A stretch of DNA of 64,000 nucleotides from GCA-2725625 sp964574215 (lineage in GTDB: Bacteria; Pseudomonadota; Alphaproteobacteria; Rhodospirillales; UBA2165), in NCBI GenBank assembly GCA_964574215.1, contig CAZNLR010000025.1, positions 5,908 to 69,907 of the forward strand. The letters are read 5' to 3'. The position numbers and the translations under genes were made by a program. Below are positions 1-9,295 of this stretch, piece by piece; the first letter of the stretch is position 1, and each line of letters starts with the position of its first letter. Below the pieces are notes generated by a model that was given only the letters and a program-made list of their open reading frames with translations, searched no databases and was not told the origin of the DNA.

Positions 1-985
1 GGGCTCCCGTTCCGGCTATCTGTTCAATTCGACCATCGCCGGTGTCGACGAGGCCGACGCCATTTTGATCGTGGGGTCCAATCCGCGTCTGGAATCGCCG
101 GTGCTCAATGCCCGCATCCGCAAACGTTATCTGGCCAGCGGTCTGCCCATTGGCGTGGTCGGCCCGGAATACGATTTGACCTATCGTCATCAAAATCTCG
201 GCGATGGCCCGCAGGTCTTGAACGACATTCTGTCAGGCTCAAACGATTTCGCCCAAGCGTTGAAAAACGCCGAACGGCCCATGATCATTGTCGGTATGGG
301 CGCGCTTAATCGCGGTGACAGCAATGCGGTCCTCGGAACCGCCCGCAAGATCGCCGAACAATACGGCATGGTCTCGGGCGATTGGAACGGTTTTAACGTA
401 TTGCATCTGGCGGCGTCCCGCGTCGGCGCATTAGATCTTGGCTTCCTGCCCGGTGAGGGTGGGTTTGACCTTGGTGGTATGGATGTCGTGTATCTGTTGG
501 GCGCGGACGAGTTCGACATGACCTTGCTGGGCGATGCATTCGTCATTTACCAGGGCCATCACGGCGATGCCGGCGCCCACCGCGCTGATGTCATTCTGCC
601 GGGTGCGGCCTACACGGAAAAGAACGCCACTTACGTTAATATGGAAGGGCGCGTACAGCGCACGGCGTTGGCCACGTTCCCGCCGGGCGAAGCGAAAGAG
701 GACTGGGCGATAATCCGGGCGCTTTCGGATGCGGTCGGCAAGACCCTGCCGTTCGACAGTTTGGCCGAGCTTCGGGGCAAAATGCCGTTGGGCGAAGCGG
801 ATAAAATCAACGCCGCCGAATGGGATGACTTCGGTCAGGATGGCGACATGAGCGGCGACCCGTTCGTCTCGCCGGTAACAAATTTCTACATGACCGATCC
901 GATCAGCCGCGCCTCGGCGACCATGGCCGAGTGTACATCGGTACATTCCGGTAATAGCCAGGAAAGGACCGGCACCGATGGTTGA
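1..985 (+). CDS. nuoG: NADH-quinone oxidoreductase subunit G, C-terminal part (5' end outside window)
   Basis: This is the end of the large iron-sulfur/molybdopterin-fold subunit of respiratory complex I, part of the peripheral arm on the cytoplasmic side. The frame is open from base 2, so the start lies outside the window. The visible 327 residues match the molybdopterin-oxidoreductase-like C-terminal region: GSNPRLESP near the beginning, then GADEFDMT and GAAYTEKNATYVNMEGRVQRT. The last motif is the typical NuoG segment that in true molybdo-enzymes lies close to the cofactor. The stop overlaps the nuoH start by 8 bases, so the two are translationally coupled. nuoH to nuoN follow in the usual order, which makes the assignment secure although most of the gene is missing. 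Confidence 0.95.
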   Translation, partial: GSRSGYLFNSTIAGVDEADAILIVGSNPRLESPVLNARIRKRYLASGLPIGVVGPEYDLTYRHQNLGDGPQVLNDILSGSNDFAQALKNAERPMIIVGMGALNRGDSNAVLGTARKIAEQYGMVSGDWNGFNVLHLAASRVGALDLGFLPGEGGFDLGGMDVVYLLGADEFDMTLLGDAFVIYQGHHGDAGAHRADVILPGAAYTEKNATYVNMEGRVQRTALATFPPGEAKEDWAIIRALSDAVGKTLPFDSLAELRGKMPLGEADKINAAEWDDFGQDGDMSGDPFVSPVTNFYMTDPISRASATMAECTSVHSGNSQERTGTDG

Positions 986-2009
986 GTTCTGGTGGATATA
1001 TATTTGGCCGGTCGTCTGGATCGCTATTAAGATTATTCTTTTGGTGGTGCCGCTGCTGATGGGCGTCGCCTATTTGACCTATGCCGAGCGCAAAGTGATC
1101 GCCGCCATGCATCTCAGGCGCGGTCCCAACGTGGTGGGACCCTACGGGCTGTTACAGCCCATTGCCGACGGCATGAAACTGTTCTTCAAGGAAACCGTCA
1201 TTCCTTCCGGCGCCAACCGGGGGGTGTTTCTTATTGCGCCCATGTTGACGTTTGTCCTGGCCCTGGTGGCCTGGGCGGTCATTCCGGTGGGAGACGGGCT
1301 GGTGATCGCTAACATCAATGTCGGCATTCTGTATCTATTCGCGATATCATCTTTGGGCGTTTACGGCATTCTAATGGCCGGTTGGGCAAGCAACTCCAAA
1401 TACGCGTTCCTGGGCGGGCTCAGGTCGGCGGCCCAGATGGTGTCCTATGAAGTCTCCATGGGTTTTATCATCATCACGGTATTGCTGGTGGCCGGATCAT
1501 TGAATCTGAGCGACATCGTCATGGCCCAGAAGAACAGCGTCTGGTTCGTTATTCCCATGTTCCCCATGGCGGTGATTTTCTTCATTTCGACCCTGGCGGA
1601 AACCAACCGGCATCCCTTTGATCTGCCGGAGGCCGAGGCCGAACTGGTGGCCGGGTTTAATGTGGAATATTCGGCCATGGCATTTGCTCTGTTCTTCCTG
1701 GGCGAATACGCCAACATGATTTTGATGGCCGGCATGACCACGATCCTGTTCTTCGGCGGCTGGTTGCCGCCGTTCGATATCGTGCCGTTTACCTGGATTC
1801 CAGGGCCGATCTGGTTCGCCGCCAAGATGGCGTTCCTGTTGTTTATTTTCTTGTGGGTGAGGGCGACCTTCCCACGTTACCGCTACGATCAATTAATGCG
1901 ACTGGGCTGGAAAGTCTTCCTGCCGATTTCACTGGCCGCCGTCGTGATCGTCGGTGGTGCAGTCGTGGCGTTCGATATCGCGCCCCTGACTAATCAAGTG
2001 GGTAACTAG
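978..2009 (+). CDS. nuoH: NADH-quinone oxidoreductase subunit H
   Basis: NuoH is the membrane subunit that sits under the peripheral arm and forms much of the quinone-binding cavity. The 343 residues are the normal family length with about eight hydrophobic segments. Near residues 33-70 the conserved YAERKVIAAMHLRRGPN and LLQPIADGMKLFFKE stretches are present. Near residue 200 there is the acidic loop ETNRHPFDLPEAEAELVAGF, which lines the quinone channel in the family. It overlaps the end of nuoG by 8 bases and is followed 22 bases later by nuoI. Nothing unusual is visible. Confidence 0.97.
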   Translation: MVEFWWIYIWPVVWIAIKIILLVVPLLMGVAYLTYAERKVIAAMHLRRGPNVVGPYGLLQPIADGMKLFFKETVIPSGANRGVFLIAPMLTFVLALVAWAVIPVGDGLVIANINVGILYLFAISSLGVYGILMAGWASNSKYAFLGGLRSAAQMVSYEVSMGFIIITVLLVAGSLNLSDIVMAQKNSVWFVIPMFPMAVIFFISTLAETNRHPFDLPEAEAELVAGFNVEYSAMAFALFFLGEYANMILMAGMTTILFFGGWLPPFDIVPFTWIPGPIWFAAKMAFLLFIFLWVRATFPRYRYDQLMRLGWKVFLPISLAAVVIVGGAVVAFDIAPLTNQVGN

Positions 2010-2031
2010 GGGTGGTAAAGGGTTCTGAGCG

Positions 2032-2520
2032 ATGAGTTTTATCGGTAGAAGCGCAAAAACCATTTTCCTCACTGAACTTGTTTCGGGGATGTCGCTGACG
2101 CTGCGGTATTTCTTCCGGCCAAAGGTGACCCTGAATTATCCCTATGAAAAAGGCCCCTTGAGCCCGCGCTTCCGCGGCGAGCATGCGCTTCGTCGCTATC
2201 CCAACGGTGAGGAGCGCTGCATCGCCTGTAAATTGTGCGAAGCCATCTGCCCGGCCCAGGCCATTACCATCGAAGTGGCCCCCCGCGAGGACGAAAGCCG
2301 GCGGACCACCCGCTACGATATCGATATGACCAAGTGTATCTATTGCGGCTATTGCCAGGAGGCCTGTCCGGTGGATGCCGTCGTGGAGGGGCCGAATTTC
2401 GAATTTGCGACGGAAACCCGCGAAGAACTGATGTACGACAAAACCAAACTGCTCGCCAACGGCGACCGGTGGGAAACCGAACTGGCGGCGCGCTTGGATG
2501 CGACCGCGCCCTATAGGTAA
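2032..2520 (+). CDS. nuoI: NADH-quinone oxidoreductase subunit I (two 4Fe-4S clusters)
   Basis: NuoI carries the ferredoxin-like clusters N6a and N6b that pass electrons towards the terminal cluster next to the quinone site. Its 162 residues include two complete 4Fe-4S motifs, CIACKLCEAICP at about residues 63-74 and CIYCGYCQEACP at about 102-113, each with the fourth cysteine followed by proline. The N-terminal segment with GMSLTLRYFFRPKVTLNYP is the usual amphipathic membrane-associated part. It lies between nuoH and nuoJ as expected. The 63 bases that follow contain a short reading frame described separately. Confidence 0.97.
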   Translation: MSFIGRSAKTIFLTELVSGMSLTLRYFFRPKVTLNYPYEKGPLSPRFRGEHALRRYPNGEERCIACKLCEAICPAQAITIEVAPREDESRRTTRYDIDMTKCIYCGYCQEACPVDAVVEGPNFEFATETREELMYDKTKLLANGDRWETELAARLDATAPYR

Positions 2521-2539
2521 TAAAAGGAAAAACGAACCG

Positions 2540-2587
2540 ATGAGTATTGTGAAGGTCAAAATGTTACAGATGAGGAGGCGCGCATGA
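2540..2587 (+). CDS. possible 15-codon leader frame coupled to nuoJ
   Basis: Between nuoI and nuoJ a frame of 15 codons starts at ATG 2540, encoding MSIVKVKMLQMRRRA, and ends in a TGA that overlaps the nuoJ ATG in an ATGA arrangement. An AAAGGAA stretch lies about 11 bases before the start. The frame could help ribosomes reach nuoJ by translational coupling, because an AGGAGG Shine-Dalgarno sequence for nuoJ lies inside it. It could equally be chance, since the spacer is short. No homology is recognised. Confidence 0.3.
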   Translation: MSIVKVKMLQMRRRA

Positions 2588-3192
2588 TCGTCCAGGCGCT
2601 CGTCTTTTATCTGTTCGCGGCCATCACCGTTGCCGCTGCCGTTATGGTGATCTCAGCGCGCAACCCGGTTCATTCGGTGTTGTTCCTGATCCTTGCGTTC
2701 TTTAATTCGGCGGGCCTGTTCGTCCTCTTGGGGGCTGAATTCCTGGCCATGATCCTGGTGGTCGTCTATGTGGGCGCCGTCGCCGTGCTGTTCCTGTTCG
2801 TCGTGATGATGCTGGATATCAGCTACGCCGAAATGCGGGAAGGGTTCCTGCAATATCTGCCTCTGGGCGGGGTCATCGGCCTTATCCTGTTGATGGAGCT
2901 TTTGGTAATCGTGGGCGGCTGGGCCTTTGCGCCGGAAGCGGCCAAAGTCATCGCGGCACCGGCTTTCGAGACCGTCGCCAATACGGAGGCGCTCGGTAAT
3001 CTGCTGTACACCCATTATGTCTATTACTTCCAGGCGGCCGGCATGATTCTGCTGGTGGCCATGATCGGCGCCATCGTTCTGACCCATCGGTCCCGTGAAG
3101 GCGTGCGCAAGCAGAAAATCGCGGACCAGGTGGCCCGCCGTCCGGAAGATACGGTTGAGATCAAGAAAGTTGCGTCGGGGAGTGGGGTGTGA
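2584..3192 (+). CDS. nuoJ: NADH-quinone oxidoreductase subunit J
   Basis: NuoJ is a membrane subunit of complex I with five transmembrane helices, one carrying the pi-bulge that couples quinone reduction to proton movement. The 202-residue protein shows the family signature NPVHSVLFLILAFFNSAG near residues 27-44 and the VVYVGAVAVLFLFVVMMLD segment near residues 59-77, then a hydrophilic C-terminal tail. A clear AGGAGG precedes the ATG. The stop overlaps the nuoK start by 4 bases. Confidence 0.96.
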   Translation: MIVQALVFYLFAAITVAAAVMVISARNPVHSVLFLILAFFNSAGLFVLLGAEFLAMILVVVYVGAVAVLFLFVVMMLDISYAEMREGFLQYLPLGGVIGLILLMELLVIVGGWAFAPEAAKVIAAPAFETVANTEALGNLLYTHYVYYFQAAGMILLVAMIGAIVLTHRSREGVRKQKIADQVARRPEDTVEIKKVASGSGV

Positions 3193-3503
3193 TGTTTGAA
3201 ATCGGTTTATCGCATTACCTGACCCTGGCTGCGATCCTGTTTACGTTGGGCATCTTCGGTATTTTCCTTAACCGGAAAAATGTCATCATCATTCTGATGT
3301 CCATCGAATTGATCCTGTTGTCGGTCAACATCAATCTGGTGGCGTTCTCCGCCCATCTGGGAGACTTGATGGGGCAGGTGTTCGCGCTCTTTGTTCTGAC
3401 CGTTGCCGCAGGTGAAGCGGCCATCGGCCTGGCCATCCTGGTGGTCTATTTCCGAAACCGCGGCTCCATCGCCGTCGAAGACATTCACGCGATGAAGGGG
3501 TAG
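3189..3503 (+). CDS. nuoK: NADH-quinone oxidoreductase subunit K
   Basis: NuoK is the small MrpC-like proton-channel subunit of complex I. The product is 104 residues with three hydrophobic helices. The two buried glutamates typical of the family are visible in the segments SIELILLSVN and AAGEAAIGLAI. Two ATG codons are adjacent (3189 and 3192). The first gives a four-base overlap with nuoJ and is chosen for that reason, though the second would work equally well. nuoL starts 8 bases downstream. Confidence 0.96.
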   Translation: MMFEIGLSHYLTLAAILFTLGIFGIFLNRKNVIIILMSIELILLSVNINLVAFSAHLGDLMGQVFALFVLTVAAGEAAIGLAILVVYFRNRGSIAVEDIHAMKG

Positions 3504-3511
3504 GGGGGCAC

Positions 3512-5467
3512 ATGTACACAGCAGCAGTATTCCTTCCCCTGTTGGGCAGCTTGATCGCCGGTATTCTGGCCTATGCCTCGCCGGACGAAAAAGAAGCCAA
3601 GGCCAAATACGATTCGGCCGCACAATATATTACCTGCGGCGCCATGCTGTTGGCCGCCGCCGCGGCAGTATTCGTGTTCATGTCAGTGGTGGTGAACGGC
3701 CAGACCGGTAACGTGGAACTGTTTACCTGGATGGATTCAGGTTCCCTCGAATTTTCTTGGGAACTGCGCGGCGACACCATGAGCGTGCTGATGCTTTTGA
3801 TGGTGACCGTGGTTTCCTCGATGATCCATATCTATTCCATCGGCTATATGCATCACGACGGATCGATCCCGCGCTTCATGAGTTACCTGAACCTGTTCTC
3901 CTTCTTCATGCTGATGCTGGTGACCTCCAACAACCTGATCCAGCTGTTCTTCGGCTGGGAAGGGGTTGGTTTGGCGTCCTACCTGCTGATCGGTTTCTGG
4001 TACGACAAGCCGTCGGCCAACGCTGCCGCCATCAAGGCATTCGTGGTTAACCGGGTGGGCGATTTCGGCTTCGCACTCGGCATCTTCGCCACCTTCATGC
4101 TGTTCGATAGCGTCGATTACGACACCATTTTCGGATTGGCCCAAGGTAAAGCGACCGCCAACATGACCATCTTCGGCGGTGATTTTCATGCTTTGACGGC
4201 GATCTGCCTGCTGCTGTTCGTCGGTGCCATGGGCAAATCGGCGCAGCTTGGCCTCCATACCTGGCTGCCGGACGCCATGGAGGGTCCGACACCGGTCTCC
4301 GCCTTGATCCATGCCGCGACCATGGTAACCGCCGGTATTTTTATGGTGGCCCGTCTGTCACCCATGTTCGAGCACTCGCAAATCGCCCTCAACGTGGTGA
4401 CCATCGTCGGCGCCTCGACAGCCATCTTTGCCGCCACGGTGGGTTGCGTCCAGAACGACATCAAGCGGGTGATTGCCTATTCCACTTGCAGCCAGTTGGG
4501 TTACATGTTTTTCGCCCTCGGCGTTTCCGCTTATTCGGCGGGCATGTTCCATCTCATTACCCACGCGTTCTTCAAGGCGCTGCTGTTCCTCGGCGCGGGC
4601 TCCGTTATCCACGCCATGTCCGATGAACAGGATATGAGAAATATGGGCGGGCTCTATAAGCTGATCCCGGTGACCTATGTACTGATGTGGATCGGCAGTC
4701 TGTCATTGGCGGGCATCTGGCCGTTCTCTGGCTTCTATTCTAAAGACATTATTTTGGAAGCGGCCTGGGGCGCCCATACGGGCTTCGGCCAATATGCGTT
4801 CTGGCTGGGCATCTGCGCCGCCTTCCTGACGGCGTTCTATTCCTGGCGATTGATCATAATGACCTTCCATGGGACCTCCCGGGCGGACGAAAAGACGTTG
4901 GCCCATGTCCATGAATCGCCCAAGGTTATGCTGCTGCCGTTGGTGGTCTTGGCTATCGGTGCGATCTTCCTGGGTTTCGCCAGCTTCCAGTATTTCGTCG
5001 GCGAAAGCACCGTTCAATTCTGGGGCAACTCGCTGTTTGTTCTGGATAGTCATAAGGCTCTCGAGAACGCTCATCATGTTCCCATCTGGGTCAAATATCT
5101 GCCCCTGGTGGTCGGTCTCGCCGGGATCGGCTTGGCTTATCTTATGTACATGTTCGCGCCGGAACTGCCGGGTGCGCTGGCGGCCGGTTTCCAGCGGACG
5201 TATCAATTCCTGCTCAATAAATGGTATTTCGACGAGCTTTACGATTTCCTGTTTGTCCGGACGGCTTTCAAGCTGGGCCGCGGTTTCTGGAAAGCGGGCG
5301 ACGGTCTGTTGATCGACGGCGTCGGCCCCGACGGGTTTGCGGCGGCCGTGAAATTGTTGGCCCGCCGGGCCGGAGCTTTACAGAGCGGTTATTTGTATCA
5401 CTACGCCTTCGCCATGCTGGTGGGCGTCGCCGGGTTGATCACCTGGTTCCTGGTTATGGGGAGCTGA
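3512..5467 (+). CDS. nuoL: NADH-quinone oxidoreductase subunit L
   Basis: NuoL is the distal antiporter-like proton-pumping subunit with the long lateral helix. At 651 residues it has the normal length. The proton channel residues are visible: the glutamate in FFGWEGVGLASYLLIGFWY, the lysine in GAMGKSAQLGLHTWLPD, and the AMEGPTPVSALIHAATMVTAG segment with its histidines. The C-terminal third contains the amphipathic helix region and a final anchor helix near LVGVAGLITWF. nuoM starts 4 bases after the stop. Nothing unusual was seen. Confidence 0.97.
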   Translation: MYTAAVFLPLLGSLIAGILAYASPDEKEAKAKYDSAAQYITCGAMLLAAAAAVFVFMSVVVNGQTGNVELFTWMDSGSLEFSWELRGDTMSVLMLLMVTVVSSMIHIYSIGYMHHDGSIPRFMSYLNLFSFFMLMLVTSNNLIQLFFGWEGVGLASYLLIGFWYDKPSANAAAIKAFVVNRVGDFGFALGIFATFMLFDSVDYDTIFGLAQGKATANMTIFGGDFHALTAICLLLFVGAMGKSAQLGLHTWLPDAMEGPTPVSALIHAATMVTAGIFMVARLSPMFEHSQIALNVVTIVGASTAIFAATVGCVQNDIKRVIAYSTCSQLGYMFFALGVSAYSAGMFHLITHAFFKALLFLGAGSVIHAMSDEQDMRNMGGLYKLIPVTYVLMWIGSLSLAGIWPFSGFYSKDIILEAAWGAHTGFGQYAFWLGICAAFLTAFYSWRLIIMTFHGTSRADEKTLAHVHESPKVMLLPLVVLAIGAIFLGFASFQYFVGESTVQFWGNSLFVLDSHKALENAHHVPIWVKYLPLVVGLAGIGLAYLMYMFAPELPGALAAGFQRTYQFLLNKWYFDELYDFLFVRTAFKLGRGFWKAGDGLLIDGVGPDGFAAAVKLLARRAGALQSGYLYHYAFAMLVGVAGLITWFLVMGS

Positions 5468-5471
5468 GGCG

Positions 5472-6986
5472 ATGAATGATTTTCCCTGGCTGTCGGTAAT
5501 CACATTTGCGCCCCTGGTCGGCGTCTTCTTCATTCTCCTGATCAGGGGAGATGAGGAAATTGTCGCCAGAAACGCGCGCTGGGTCGCTCTGTGGGTGTCC
5601 TTGATTACGTTTATTGTATCCTTGGGCATCTGGATTAACTTCGACAATTCCACCGCCGCTTTCCAGTTCGAGGAAAAAGCCGTTTGGATGCCGGCGCTTG
5701 GTCTGGCCTATCACATGGGCATCGACGGCATTTCCATGTTCTTTGTCCTGCTGTCGACCTTGCTGACCGTTATCTGTGTCGGCGCCAGCTGGATCACCAT
5801 CACCGACCGGGTGAAGGAATACATGATCGCCTTCCTGGTGCTGGAAACCTTAATGGTCGGTATGTTCTCGGCGCTGGACCTGATCCTGTTCTACGTCTTC
5901 TTCGAAGGCGTCTTGATCCCCATGTTCTTGATCATCGGTGTTTGGGGCGGGCCGCGCCGGAACTACGCGGCCTACAAGCTGTTCCTCTATACCCTGGCCG
6001 GATCGGTGCTAATGCTGTTGGCGATCCTGACCATGATCGTGCAGTCGGGCACCGCCGATATTCCGACCTTGTTGAAACACAGTTTCCCGGTTGAATTGCA
6101 GCCGTGGCTGTGGCTGGCCTTCTTCGCCTCCTTCGCGGTCAAGGTGCCCATGTGGCCGGTTCATACCTGGCTGCCGGACGCTCACGTGGAAGCGCCTACG
6201 GCCGGATCGGTCATCCTGGCCGGCGTGCTCCTGAAATTCGGCGGCTATGGCTTCCTTCGGTTCTCGTTGCCTATGTTCCCGCTGGCCTCGGCTGATTTTA
6301 CACCGTTGATTTACGGGCTGAGCATCGTCGCCGTTATCTATACGTCGCTGGTGGCGCTGGCCCAGGAAGATATGAAAAAGCTGATCGCCTATTCGTCGGT
6401 GGCGCATATGGGTTTTGTCACCATCGGCACCTTTGCCGCCAATGTGCAGGGGATTGAAGGCGCCATCATTCAAATGCTGAGCCACGGCATTGTATCCGCC
6501 GCGCTCTTCCTCGTGGTCGGGGTCGTTTATGACCGCCTGCATTCGCGGGATATCGAGACTTACGGCGGGCTGGTCCATCGCATGCCGGCTTACGCGGTCT
6601 TCTTTATGATCTTTATGCTGGCGTCGGTCGGTCTGCCGGGCACCAGCGGTTTCGTCGGTGAATTTTTGATCCTGGTCGGCGCCTTTAAAGCCAACAGCTG
6701 GGTCGCCTTGCTGGCCGCGACGGGTCTTATCCTGGGTGCAGCTTACATGCTTTATCTCTACCGCCGGGTAATCTTCGGAGAACTGACCAAGGAAAGTCTT
6801 AAATCGGTCCTGGATATGAGTCCCCGTGAAATTGCCATTTTCGCGCCGTTGCTGGCGATTGTCTTTATCATGGGTATCTATCCGACACCGTTCCTGGATG
6901 TCATGCATGTGTCAGTGGAAAACCTCATTCAGCAGTATCAAAGCGCGTTGGCGGCGGCACAAAATGTCACCGTTGTCGCCAAGTAG
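5472..6986 (+). CDS. nuoM: NADH-quinone oxidoreductase subunit M
   Basis: NuoM is the second antiporter-like proton-pumping subunit of complex I. The 504-residue protein has about 14 membrane segments. Recognised elements are the channel glutamate in FFEGVLIPMFLIIGVWGG, the lysine in FAVKVPMWPVHTWLPDAHVE, and APTAGSVILAGVLLKFGGYG with the second conserved lysine. It sits between nuoL (4-base gap) and nuoN (24-base gap), which supports a single transcript. Confidence 0.97.
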   Translation: MNDFPWLSVITFAPLVGVFFILLIRGDEEIVARNARWVALWVSLITFIVSLGIWINFDNSTAAFQFEEKAVWMPALGLAYHMGIDGISMFFVLLSTLLTVICVGASWITITDRVKEYMIAFLVLETLMVGMFSALDLILFYVFFEGVLIPMFLIIGVWGGPRRNYAAYKLFLYTLAGSVLMLLAILTMIVQSGTADIPTLLKHSFPVELQPWLWLAFFASFAVKVPMWPVHTWLPDAHVEAPTAGSVILAGVLLKFGGYGFLRFSLPMFPLASADFTPLIYGLSIVAVIYTSLVALAQEDMKKLIAYSSVAHMGFVTIGTFAANVQGIEGAIIQMLSHGIVSAALFLVVGVVYDRLHSRDIETYGGLVHRMPAYAVFFMIFMLASVGLPGTSGFVGEFLILVGAFKANSWVALLAATGLILGAAYMLYLYRRVIFGELTKESLKSVLDMSPREIAIFAPLLAIVFIMGIYPTPFLDVMHVSVENLIQQYQSALAAAQNVTVVAK

Positions 6987-7010
6987 GTCGGAAAGAAGGA
7001 ATTTAGGTCT

Positions 7011-8492
7011 ATGCCATTAGCTGCCTTACCCAATCTGACACCGGCCATTCCGGAGATATTTCTGGCCATCTCGTCGATGCTGCTGCTGATGCTGGGCGTC
7101 TATTCGCGCAAGAAAACGGCGATGACGACGGTCTCTTATGGCAGTGTGATCATTCTGATCCTGACCATTCTGTTTGTCGGCCTTTCGACGGAGGGGCGGG
7201 CGACCACCTTTGCGGGCGCTTTCGTCACCGATACCTTCGCCGTCTATGTTAAGGCCCTGGTTTTGCTGGCGGCTGCGGTGGCCGTATTGATGTCGCGGGA
7301 GTATCTGGTCAATCAAGGCATCGACCGTTTTGAATTTCCCATCCTGATCGTTTTGTCGTCGCTGGGCATGATCATGATGGTCTCGGCCAATGATCTCATT
7401 TCCCTTTATATGGGGCTGGAACTGCAAAGCCTGGCGCTGTACGTCATCGCCTCGTTCCAGAGGGACAGCCTGCGTTCCGCCGAAGCCGGATTGAAGTATT
7501 TCGTCTTGGGCGCTTTAGCGTCAGGCCTTCTGCTTTACGGCATGTCGCTGGTCTATGGGTTCTCCGGCACGACCAATTTCGACACTCTCGCCAAATTGTT
7601 CCAGGGGGGCCACGGTGCACCCTCGATCGGCCTCATTGTCGGTATTGTCTTTATTTTGGCTGGATTGGCCTTCAAGGTCTCCGCCGTGCCGTTCCATATG
7701 TGGACGCCAGATGTTTATGAAGGCGCGCCGACGCCGGTAACGGCTCTGTTTGCTGTGGCGCCTAAGATCGCCGCCATGGGACTGTTCATCCGGGTTATGA
7801 CCGGTCCCTTCGGTGACTTGGGCGCGCAATGGCAACAGATCATCATATTTATCTCCATGGCCTCCATGGTGCTGGGCGCCTTTGCCGCCGTTAATCAGAC
7901 CAACATCAAACGCCTGATGGCCTACAGCTCCATCGGGCACATGGGTTACGCCCTGATCGGTTTGGCGGTGGCCGGGCACACGGGTGACGCCGCCATCCGC
8001 GCCGAAGGCGTGCAGGGCATGTTGGTTTACCTGGCGATTTACCTGTTTATGAATGTAGGCACTTTCGCCTGCATATTATTGATGCGCCGGAACGAACGCA
8101 TGGTCGAAAACATCGACGATCTTGCCGGTCTGTCGAAAACCAATCCGGGCATGGCCCTGGCTTTGTCCCTGTTCATGTTCTCCATGGCGGGCATTCCGCC
8201 CATGGCCGGCTTCCTGGGCAAGCTGTATATTTTCCAGGCCGCCGTACATGCCGAACTGTATGCCTTGGCCATCATCGGTGTGCTTTCCAGCGTGGTGGCG
8301 GCCTACTATTACATCCGTATCATCAAGGTGATGTATTTCGACGACGTGGTCGAGGAACTGGACGGCGCCATCAGTATGGAGATGAAGGGAATTCTGGCCG
8401 TCAGCGCCCTGTTTGTCCTGCTGTTCATTTTCTATCCGACGCCGATTTTGAATGGTGCCCAGGCCGCGACCGCCGCACTGTTTCCGGGTTAA
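7011..8492 (+). CDS. nuoN: NADH-quinone oxidoreductase subunit N
   Basis: NuoN is the third antiporter-like pump subunit, nearest NuoK. The 493 residues show GLELQSLALYVIASF with the conserved acidic residue, then AGLAFKVSAVPFHMWTPDVYEGAPTPVTAL with the channel lysine, and SIGHMGYALIGL further on. Length and hydrophobicity are standard. It is the last nuo gene, and birA begins 13 bases after its stop, an arrangement common in alphaproteobacteria. Confidence 0.97.
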   Translation: MPLAALPNLTPAIPEIFLAISSMLLLMLGVYSRKKTAMTTVSYGSVIILILTILFVGLSTEGRATTFAGAFVTDTFAVYVKALVLLAAAVAVLMSREYLVNQGIDRFEFPILIVLSSLGMIMMVSANDLISLYMGLELQSLALYVIASFQRDSLRSAEAGLKYFVLGALASGLLLYGMSLVYGFSGTTNFDTLAKLFQGGHGAPSIGLIVGIVFILAGLAFKVSAVPFHMWTPDVYEGAPTPVTALFAVAPKIAAMGLFIRVMTGPFGDLGAQWQQIIIFISMASMVLGAFAAVNQTNIKRLMAYSSIGHMGYALIGLAVAGHTGDAAIRAEGVQGMLVYLAIYLFMNVGTFACILLMRRNERMVENIDDLAGLSKTNPGMALALSLFMFSMAGIPPMAGFLGKLYIFQAAVHAELYALAIIGVLSSVVAAYYYIRIIKVMYFDDVVEELDGAISMEMKGILAVSALFVLLFIFYPTPILNGAQAATAALFPG

Positions 8493-8505
8493 GTTCGATA
8501 CCGTT

Positions 8506-9270
8506 ATGACCGACAAACCCCAAATGCCGGCGGGGTACAGCCTGCAGATATTCGAAAGCATCGACAGCACCAACGACGAACTGAAGCGCCAACTCGCCGG
8601 ATCGTTGGTTTTGCCCGAGGGTGAGGTCATATGGTCGAAAATCCAAACCGCCGGCAAGGGACGTCAAAAACGAGTCTGGATATCGGAACCCGGTAATATG
8701 TTTTGCTCCGTCCTGTTTCGGCCCCAATGTGATATGGCCAGCGCCGCCCAGATCGGGTTTCTGCCCGTACTTGCCGCTTACGATGCATTGTTGGATATGC
8801 TCGGTAAGAACGCGCCGCTCAGATATAAGTGGCCCAACGATCTGCTGCTCGACCGTCAGAAGATTGCCGGTGTTCTATTGGAATCAACGGTCGGCCAAAA
8901 CGGTTTGCCCCAATGGGTTATTGCGGGGTGTGGCGTCAATCTGAACTCACATCCCGGCGACACACATTTTCCCGCAACCAACGTAGAAGCGGCGACCGGT
9001 AAAAAAATCGCCGTCGGAGAAATGCTGGCTGCCTATTGCGCGGCTCTGGCCGGCTGGTACAAAACGTGGCGCGAGGAGGGCTTTGCGCCGGTTAGAAGAC
9101 ACTGGCTTGCCGCGTCGCATGTTTTGGATGAACCGCTGACCGTGTCGACGTCCAACGAAAAGATATCCGGCGCCTTTCAAGACCTTGATGAACAGGGGGC
9201 TTTGATCTTAAATACCGAGCAGGGTCCTCGCCGGTTCGCCGCCGGTGACGTATACTTTCCCGATATTTGA
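8506..9270 (+). CDS. birA: biotin--[acetyl-CoA-carboxylase] ligase
   Basis: BirA activates biotin with ATP and attaches it to the carrier lysine of acetyl-CoA carboxylase and other carboxylases in the cytoplasm. The 254-residue product starts directly with the catalytic domain (FESIDSTNDELKR). It therefore lacks the N-terminal DNA-binding domain of the E. coli repressor-type enzyme, and biotin-operon repression is unlikely. Catalytic motifs are GKGRQKRVW near residue 52, the counterpart of the GRGRRGR adenylate-binding loop, and KWPNDLLLDRQKIAGVLLES near residue 107. A longer frame exists upstream, but ATG 8506 lies 13 bases after the nuoN stop and gives a family-like N-terminus. coaX follows after 25 bases. 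Confidence 0.9.
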   Translation: MTDKPQMPAGYSLQIFESIDSTNDELKRQLAGSLVLPEGEVIWSKIQTAGKGRQKRVWISEPGNMFCSVLFRPQCDMASAAQIGFLPVLAAYDALLDMLGKNAPLRYKWPNDLLLDRQKIAGVLLESTVGQNGLPQWVIAGCGVNLNSHPGDTHFPATNVEAATGKKIAVGEMLAAYCAALAGWYKTWREEGFAPVRRHWLAASHVLDEPLTVSTSNEKISGAFQDLDEQGALILNTEQGPRRFAAGDVYFPDI

Positions 9271-9295
9271 TTTAATTGATTTTAGAGAAACTTCT

